Assembly: GCF_001306035.1 (NCBI RefSeq)
Contig: NZ_LGCM01000039.1
Coordinates: 179,191-243,190 of the forward strand
Length of the DNA: 64,000 nucleotides
Direction of reading: 5' to 3'
Source: Levilinea saccharolytica
Lineage (GTDB): Bacteria > Chloroflexota > Anaerolineae > Anaerolineales > Anaerolineaceae
Part shown: positions 59,360-64,000 of the stretch, piece after piece
How the letters are laid out: each line of letters starts with the position of its first letter
Numbering within the stretch: position 1 is the stretch's first letter
Translations under genes and position numbers: made by a program
The notes under the pieces: generated by a model
What the model was told of the DNA's origin: nothing
What the model saw: only the letters and a program-made list of their open reading frames with translations
Databases searched by the model: none

Positions 59360-60711
59360 ATTTTCGCAAGACCCTATCCGCCTGGAAGGATGACCGCCTG
59401 TTAGGGGCGGTCATCCGCAACAGCGGCTACCTGTTCAGCAGCAGCACCATCGCCATGGTCCTCACCTCGGTGCAGGGCATTTTGGCGGCGGTGCTGTTGG
59501 GCCCCAGCGACTACGGTGCGCTGGGCATTTTGATTCTGTTTGCCACCAGCGTCAACCGCCTGCTGTCTTTCCGCATGGGTGAAGTGGTCATCCGCTACGC
59601 GGGCAGCGCCCTGGAACGGGGGGAGCGCACCCAGGCCGCGGCGGTGGTCAAGGCCGCCGGGCTGAGCGAGGCGGTCACCTCGCTGGCGGCCTACGCCATT
59701 CTGATTCTACTGTCCCCCTGGGCCGCCCAGGTGTTCATCAAAAACCCCGCCGCCGCCCCACTGATTGCCTATTACGGGCTGGCCCTGCTGGCCAACCTGG
59801 TGGCGGAGACAGCCACCGCCGTGCTGCAGTTGGGGTCGCACTACCGCGGGCAGGCCGTGGTGAACGTGCTGCAGTCCCTGGTGACCGCCGCCTGGATCAC
59901 CGCAGCCTATTTCACCGGCGGCGGGCTGGTGGAGGTGCTGAACGCCTACCTGGCGGGCAAAACCATCAACGGCCTGGGGCTGACCCTGCTGGCCCTGCGG
60001 CGCGCGCCCCAACACCTGGGCGCGGGTTGGCTGCGCTCCCCGCTGCGCACGCTTTCCGGCTGGCGCGGGGTGGCGCGCTTTGCCCTCAGCACCAACTTGA
60101 GCGGCACCATCAATCTGGTCATCCGCGACAGCGAAGTGCTGTGGGTGGGGTTGTTCTTCAACAACGCCGCCGCGGGCTATTACAAATTCGCCCTGGCGAT
60201 GATGAGCCTGATCCTGATGCCCATCACCCCCTTCATCTCCACCACCTTCCCAGATATCACCCGCTCGGTGGCCCGCCGCGACTGGCCCACCCTGCGCCGC
60301 CTGCTCTCTCGCACCACCTGGATCGCCGGGCTGTGGACCACGGCCTGCGCCCTGGGCCTGGTGACGCTGGGGCCGTGGCTGCTGGTGTGGCTCAAGGACG
60401 GCGCGTATCTGCCGTCCTTCGGGGCCATGCTGATTTTGCTGGTGGGGTACGGCGCGGCCAACATCTTCTTCTGGAACCGGCCCTTGCTGCTGGCCCTGGG
60501 CCTGCCCAATTACCCCCTGAAGGTGGCCGCCCTGACCGGCGCGGTGAAAACCGTGCTGATGTTTGCCCTGGCCCGCCCCCTGGGCTACCTGTTCCAGGCG
60601 GCCCTGCTAAGCGGCTACTTCCTGGTCTCTATCGGGCTGATCGTGCGCCGCGGCCTGGTGGAGGTGGCGCGGGAGGAGCGGCGGCCAGAGGATTCGTCCG
60701 CGGGGGAATAA
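59356..60711 (+). CDS. Wzx-type flippase (third copy)
   Basis: This protein of about 451 residues has 12-14 hydrophobic helices in MOP-superfamily order: VIRNSGYLFSSSTIAMVLTSVQGILAAVLLGPSDYGALG, then LSTNLSGTINLVIRDSEVLWVGLFFN and PITPFISTTFPDITRSV. The ATG at 59356 overlaps the epimerase stop (ATGA); an in-frame upstream start is not favoured. Its last 97 bp overlap the convergent DUF559 gene. It forms a compact sugar-dehydrogenase, epimerase, flippase unit with no glycosyltransferase beside it. Confidence 0.85.
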   Translation: MNFRKTLSAWKDDRLLGAVIRNSGYLFSSSTIAMVLTSVQGILAAVLLGPSDYGALGILILFATSVNRLLSFRMGEVVIRYAGSALERGERTQAAAVVKAAGLSEAVTSLAAYAILILLSPWAAQVFIKNPAAAPLIAYYGLALLANLVAETATAVLQLGSHYRGQAVVNVLQSLVTAAWITAAYFTGGGLVEVLNAYLAGKTINGLGLTLLALRRAPQHLGAGWLRSPLRTLSGWRGVARFALSTNLSGTINLVIRDSEVLWVGLFFNNAAAGYYKFALAMMSLILMPITPFISTTFPDITRSVARRDWPTLRRLLSRTTWIAGLWTTACALGLVTLGPWLLVWLKDGAYLPSFGAMLILLVGYGAANIFFWNRPLLLALGLPNYPLKVAALTGAVKTVLMFALARPLGYLFQAALLSGYFLVSIGLIVRRGLVEVAREERRPEDSSAGE

Positions 60712-61061
60712 GGGGAGTGCTGACAGCACTCCACGATATTTTCAAGCACCGCGGTGATATTTTCCTGCACTTCTGAATTGGTATAGCGCAGCACGCGGTA
60801 CCCCTGGCTTTCCAGCCAGGCAGTGCGTGCCTGGTCATATTCCACCTGATCGGCATGGGAATCGCCGTCAATTTCGATCACCAGGCGGGCCTGGGCGCAG
60901 TAAAAATCGGCGATAAAGGGGCCGATGGGGTGCTGGCGGCGGAACTTCAGCCCGTTGGCCTGCCGGCTGCGCAGCGCCTGCCACAGCCGGGCTTCGGCGG
61001 GGGTTTGCCGTTGGCGCAGTTCGCGCGCGCGTTGGATCATTTTCGGAGATGCGTGAGGCAT
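60615..61061 (-). CDS. DUF559 endonuclease-like protein
   Basis: This 148-residue protein has the DUF559/Vsr-like core: ARELRQRQTPAEARLWQALRSRQANGLKFRRQHPIGPFIADFYCAQARLVIEIDGDSHADQ. The PD-(D/E)xK-like residues lie in FIADFYC and VIEIDGDSH. The domain is complete by about residue 112; the remaining 35 residues are low-complexity Ser/Arg sequence encoded antisense to the flippase end and may be chance extension. Such genes are widespread and often mobile; the role is unproven. Confidence 0.82.
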   Translation of the reverse strand: MPHASPKMIQRARELRQRQTPAEARLWQALRSRQANGLKFRRQHPIGPFIADFYCAQARLVIEIDGDSHADQVEYDQARTAWLESQGYRVLRYTNSEVQENITAVLENIVECCQHSPYSPADESSGRRSSRATSTRPRRTISPIETRK

Positions 61062-61432
61062 GGAAGACCCCCTCAGCCGGAATTTCCCCTCACCCGGCCT
61101 CTCCCCTGTGGGGAGAGGAGAAAACCGGTGGAAGCAAATGATGAGGCTGTAGGTTCTGTGATGTCAGGTTTGGTCCTGTAAATTTCCACATCCAAGTATA
61201 TCAAGGCGAGTTTTCAAAGTCACCCCTCTCCCCTTGGGGAGAGGCTGGGAGAGGGACTTGGTTCCAAGGATGTTGTCCAGAATATGCCTGCTGCAAAGCA
61301 TATGACTTCTATGTGCAGCTCATACGCCCGTGCTGATCAGAGTGTTAGGGATGAGTCCTAAGAATATATCTTATGTTTTGCAAGACTGGCTACCTGAAAA
61401 ACACAACTCACACTTTTTGCTTTCGTTTTTTA
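61062..61432. other. Gene-free stretch with two GC-rich palindromes
   Basis: This 371-bp gap between the DUF559 gene and the first low-GC gene holds no credible reading frame. It contains two similar palindromes (61098-61118 and 61225-61244) and marks the change from about 60% GC to AT-rich DNA. No promoter was identified with confidence. Confidence 0.5.
61098..61244. repeat. Pair of CCTCTCCCC/GGGGAGAGG palindromes
   Basis: The 9-bp arm CCTCTCCCC is followed by its perfect complement GGGGAGAGG in two copies, at 61098-61118 (3-nt loop) and 61225-61244 (2-nt loop), about 106 bp apart. Each is preceded by CACCC. They look like dispersed intergenic palindromes of the REP kind. A single stem followed by no T run is unlikely to act as a terminator. 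Confidence 0.65.
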
Positions 61433-61978
61433 TTAAACAGATAATTTATTTATCGTGTCAACGAAAGATTCTGGAGAATAGGGGGTCATATTAAACTCTG
61501 TGTCAAATACTTTTCCATTTATAGTCTCTCGCCAAAGCAATGTGTATACATTTGATGTGGTTACATATGAACCGCCACTAACAGTCTGGGTTGTCTTTAC
61601 AGCAACATTTACCATTTCAAGAGGTAAGTTATGCAACTCTTCCAGCGAGTATGAATAAAATATTATAGAGCGTTCTTTTATGCCTATAAGTACACGATTT
61701 TGATAAGGGAGGCGAGGATGACCACCTAAATGAAGTGCACTGTAGAGATAATCGCAGCCTGTTCGCTCAAAAGCAATCTCGTGATTCTTTTTTACTTCCT
61801 CTTGTTTTGCAAGATAATTTGCTCTGGCAATTGGTTTCCAAATCAGAAATATTATCCCCGGCACTACATACAAGCAAGTGGCGAAAAAACATCCTATTGT
61901 GTGCCCCCAACCCCATTCACCCCCCATAAATCCTTCATCGGGAAAATCTAACCATTCGAACGTATTGTCTGATGCCAT
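61433..61978 (-). CDS. Hypothetical protein with one membrane helix, low GC
   Basis: This 181-residue protein has an acidic aromatic N-terminus (MASDNTFEWLDFPDEGFMGGEWGWG), one hydrophobic segment (IGCFFATCLYVVPGIIFLIW) and a cytoplasmic or external domain with HPRLPYQNRVLIGIKERSIIFYSYS and VNVAVKTTQTVSGGSYVTTSNVYTLLWR. GGAGG lies 8 nt before the ATG. The gene is AT-rich compared with the main locus, suggesting transfer. It lies 87 bp past the attC-like palindrome, so it could be a gene cassette, but no second attC was found after its stop. Confidence 0.65.
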   Translation of the reverse strand: MASDNTFEWLDFPDEGFMGGEWGWGHTIGCFFATCLYVVPGIIFLIWKPIARANYLAKQEEVKKNHEIAFERTGCDYLYSALHLGGHPRLPYQNRVLIGIKERSIIFYSYSLEELHNLPLEMVNVAVKTTQTVSGGSYVTTSNVYTLLWRETINGKVFDTEFNMTPYSPESFVDTINKLSV

Positions 61979-62065
61979 GAAATTTTCCTCCAGTTTGTTT
62001 TTTTGGGCAATTCTTATTAATTTTAGAAGCGGATGTAAAACGTTGAACCTTCTCTATCTTGAAAC

Positions 62066-62194
62066 GCCCAACGGCTTGCGGTAGCGGCGGATGGGTGGGA
62101 CGAGACAAAACTCCGAGAGCAGAAAAAAGCCCGAAAGTAGAAAAAAGCCTGTTAGCCGCGGGGCCCCCACCATCCGCTGCACGCTTTGTTAGCC
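62066..62194 (-). other. Integron attC-like recombination site (candidate)
   Basis: On the minus strand this 129-bp element starts GGCTAAC (62188-62194) and ends GTTGGGC (62066-62072), matching the R-site rules RYYYAAC (one mismatch) and GTTRRRY (perfect). The inner arms AAAGCGTGCAGCGGATGG and CCATCCGCCGCTACCGCAAGCC pair imperfectly, as attC sites do. It starts 12 bp after the stop of the minus-strand lipoprotein gene, exactly where a cassette's attC belongs. No integrase is in the window. Confidence 0.5.
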
Positions 62195-62206
62195 CGTTTT
62201 TTGTCT

Positions 62207-63274
62207 TTAACAGTTGCCACGATAGCAGTAACTATCATAATGATAATAAATGTCTGTTCCAAGAAAAATTGAAAAGCCTATGGGTTTGAATTTCATAGCA
62301 CAAAGTTTATCTCCCATTTTGATTGGATACTCAAAGATATAACCGTGTGCGTCATCAGCCGCCTGATAAGTTCCAACTACTTCGCCATTTACTGTAAATT
62401 CCATACCCGATGAACCTGAAATCCATACAAGGTTTGTATTGTAGCGCGATACGTCACAGCCGCTTGGCTGTTCTTCCCTTCGGATTCTTTGTACTTTGGA
62501 ATGCTTGTTATCCCATAACCAACTTTCACTGTAAGGGGCAAGTCCATCTGAAAACGTCCCATTTTCAAAGATTCCAGTGCCTACTTGAACCGAATAATGC
62601 TCTCTGATAGGAGTCATTTCTGAGCCAGAAGATGGCTGAGTAGAAGATTGTGATACTTTTGTGGGAGGTGGCTCTGTTTCTAAAGTTGCAATTGGTACGA
62701 CGCTAGTGTTTGTCGAAGCAGGCATTTGACCTACACCGTTGCAACCAAGAGATTGGCTTGTGCGGTTATGTAAGTCAACATTTGCGATTTTGTCGAATAT
62801 AACTTGCGCTATACCATCTCCGTAAATTACTTCAATAAGCCCTTTTACCCGTGTAACTTTCCATTCAATCGTATGCTCAACAAAGGTACCTTGAGGGTTA
62901 TCTAATGTCAAGTCATGATTTTTTTCAGTCGTTAAGCCATAATCTTTGGCAAGGGCGGCTGTTATTTTTGCCTCTAACTGAACTTCCAATGCTGTTGGAA
63001 CAGGAGTACCAGTTACTAATCCACCTGCACCTACAGTTACTTCAAACGTTGCTTTTTGCGTTTCAATAGTTTTATAACTTACGTTGTAAGTTGGATTTGC
63101 ACCATCGCAATTATTTACTCGTTCTATTTGAATTTCAAAGGTTGGCGTTATATCTGCTATTTTCGGCTCGCTAATTTGTTGTGGCGTAATATATGCATTG
63201 TTTCCTGCTGGCGTACCGCAACCAGCCAAGATGAATGCAATTAGCATAATTGATATAGCGTGATTATTTTTCAT
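62207..63274 (-). CDS. Hypothetical lipoprotein, low GC
   Basis: This protein of about 355 residues has a signal peptide MKNNHAISIMLIAFILAGC (lipobox ILAGC) and an extracytoplasmic region of unknown family. The first half includes TYNVSYKTIETQKATFEVTVGAGGLVTGTPVPTALEVQLEAKIT, a Ser/Thr/Pro linker lies near 205-225, and the second half ends IFLGTDIYYHYDSYCYRGNC. The start at 63274 has AGGA 8 nt upstream; an ATG at 63283 lacks a ribosome site. The AT-rich codon use is unlike the main locus. Confidence 0.7.
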   Translation of the reverse strand: MKNNHAISIMLIAFILAGCGTPAGNNAYITPQQISEPKIADITPTFEIQIERVNNCDGANPTYNVSYKTIETQKATFEVTVGAGGLVTGTPVPTALEVQLEAKITAALAKDYGLTTEKNHDLTLDNPQGTFVEHTIEWKVTRVKGLIEVIYGDGIAQVIFDKIANVDLHNRTSQSLGCNGVGQMPASTNTSVVPIATLETEPPPTKVSQSSTQPSSGSEMTPIREHYSVQVGTGIFENGTFSDGLAPYSESWLWDNKHSKVQRIRREEQPSGCDVSRYNTNLVWISGSSGMEFTVNGEVVGTYQAADDAHGYIFEYPIKMGDKLCAMKFKPIGFSIFLGTDIYYHYDSYCYRGNC

Positions 63275-63284
63275 GTTGCCCATC

Positions 63285-63434
63285 CTATAGAATGTAGATT
63301 AATTGCTGTCCAAAAACTAAGAATAGAACAAGGATAATGCAAATACAAAATATGAGAAGAAATACAATTGCTGTCAGAATATAAATAATGATAGGAATTT
63401 TATATAATAGTTTCGTATCGTCATTTTCATTCAT
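63285..63434 (-). CDS. Small membrane protein, 49 aa
   Basis: A short frame encodes MNENDDTKLLYKIP followed by about 30 very hydrophobic residues (IIIYILTAIVFLLIFCICI and on) and a short polar end. AAGGA lies 6 nt before the ATG, a good ribosome site, and the stop is 10 bp before the lipoprotein start, so the two are probably cotranscribed. A charged head plus a single membrane helix is a real-protein pattern, but AT-rich DNA also makes chance hydrophobic frames. Confidence 0.45.
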   Translation of the reverse strand: MNENDDTKLLYKIPIIIYILTAIVFLLIFCICIILVLFLVFGQQLIYIL

Positions 63435-64000
63435 TGCGTATCCTTATTGATTGCGTTCTTGTTGTGCAAGGGACGGACTAACTATTTATTATCCGGATTT
63501 CTGATATTCTGCATCTTTACCGTATAGCCAGGCCAACAAAGTATGCTATATTGCAATTATGCTTGGATATCTGAAACCCTCCGATTAGAAAAAATGCTAT
63601 ATCCGCTCAATACCAACATGTAATCCCCACATAAACTCAGTTACAACAATTGGATGGTTAAGCGCAAATATATGCAGTTCAGTGTTAATACATCGAACGT
63701 TTTTCGATTAAGATCATTCGTTTTTCTTATCTTCGTAAAAGAACCGCACGACGATTGATGATTTGCGCATTTGATTCACCACCCTTAATCCGCACTAGCC
63801 AAAAAAGCAAGCTGTACCGCATAACTACCTGATGACCCCACTCAAACCGCGACAAACAAACCTAAAAATATTACTAGCCACCTGACAGTTTGAAAAATCA
63901 ACAGTAAGAACATAGCAAAATCCGAAATGGAAGCGAGTTGAGAAGTTGACGATCAATATAACGCAATCCAATTTGAAAGATACTCAGATCACGACGATCC
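63435..64000. other. AT-rich stretch with no recognised gene
   Basis: I see no reading frame with a ribosome site, no tRNA and no clear repeat in these 566 bp up to the window edge. A GTTAGTC heptamer (minus strand, near 63474-63480) faintly recalls an integron core site but lacks a partner. It is probably intergenic DNA of the low-GC accessory region. Confidence 0.4.

Noticed and set aside
61226..61432. A second attC site after the 181-residue hypothetical gene
   Set aside because: A GTTAGGG heptamer is present near 61341, but it breaks the core consensus and no complementary partner was found.
1..64000. tRNA, rRNA, CRISPR, transposase and phage genes
   Set aside because: None was seen on either strand; no insertion-sequence ends or integrase genes could be supported.

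Overview
The window is high-GC bacterial DNA. Its traits fit a Chloroflexota (Anaerolineae-like) genome: a DUF951 gene next to the t6A genes, lipoproteins with long Ala/Pro/Thr linkers after the lipobox Cys, several apparently leaderless genes, and an archaeal-like UDP-ManNAc dehydrogenase type. This placement is an inference; no rRNA or other marker gene is present.

Layout. (1) 1-2420: the end of eutA, a complete eutB and only the first codons of eutC. The eutC reading frame stops making sense at a junction with a head-to-head broken membrane-protein gene on the other strand. (2) 2395-43084: a leftward block of about 40 kb, all on the minus strand, that builds a surface polysaccharide. It has seven predicted glycosyltransferases (six GT4-like, one GT2), two Wzx flippases and two GT-C or polymerase-like membrane proteins. 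It also has a WbpA/B/E/D-like set for a 2,3-diacetamido-uronic acid nucleotide sugar, a second DegT aminotransferase, an epimerase, a NeuD-like acetyltransferase and three deacetylase-fold proteins. Most striking are seven ATP-grasp ligases. Embedded in this block are two NMT1/SsuA-type ABC importers and a LysR regulator. (3) 43315-46590: a propeller/Y_Y_Y/GGDEF sensor diguanylate cyclase with its own terminator, divergent from the polysaccharide block. (4) 46600-51457: minus-strand housekeeping genes (dtd, rimI, tsaB, tsaE, a UgtP/MGDG-type glycosyltransferase, DUF951). (5) 51574-55595: plus-strand site-2 protease, prephenate dehydrogenase-like protein, GIY-YIG protein, galactokinase and a lipoprotein. 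(6) 55681-60711: a PRTase, a type-4 uracil-DNA glycosylase with a clamp-binding tail, and a second small sugar module (UDP-GlcNAc dehydrogenase, epimerase, flippase). (7) 60615-64000: a DUF559 gene, GC-rich palindromes, then a low-GC accessory tail with hypothetical genes and an integron attC-like palindrome.

How the parts may work together. The uronic acid pathway supplies a carboxylated sugar. Seven ATP-grasp ligases could activate carboxylates and form amide bonds, so the glycan may carry amino-acid, amide or peptide-like decorations, with the deacetylase-fold proteins trimming acyl groups. Four minus-strand promoters inside the block share one design: a 15-bp box touching the -35, an exact 18-bp spacer and a near-consensus -10. 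They drive both ABC importers, an ATP-grasp gene and a glycosyltransferase operon. This ties nutrient import and glycan decoration into one putative regulon, with the adjacent LysR protein as the prime candidate regulator.

All functional calls are from motifs and family resemblance read by eye; no database search was run.
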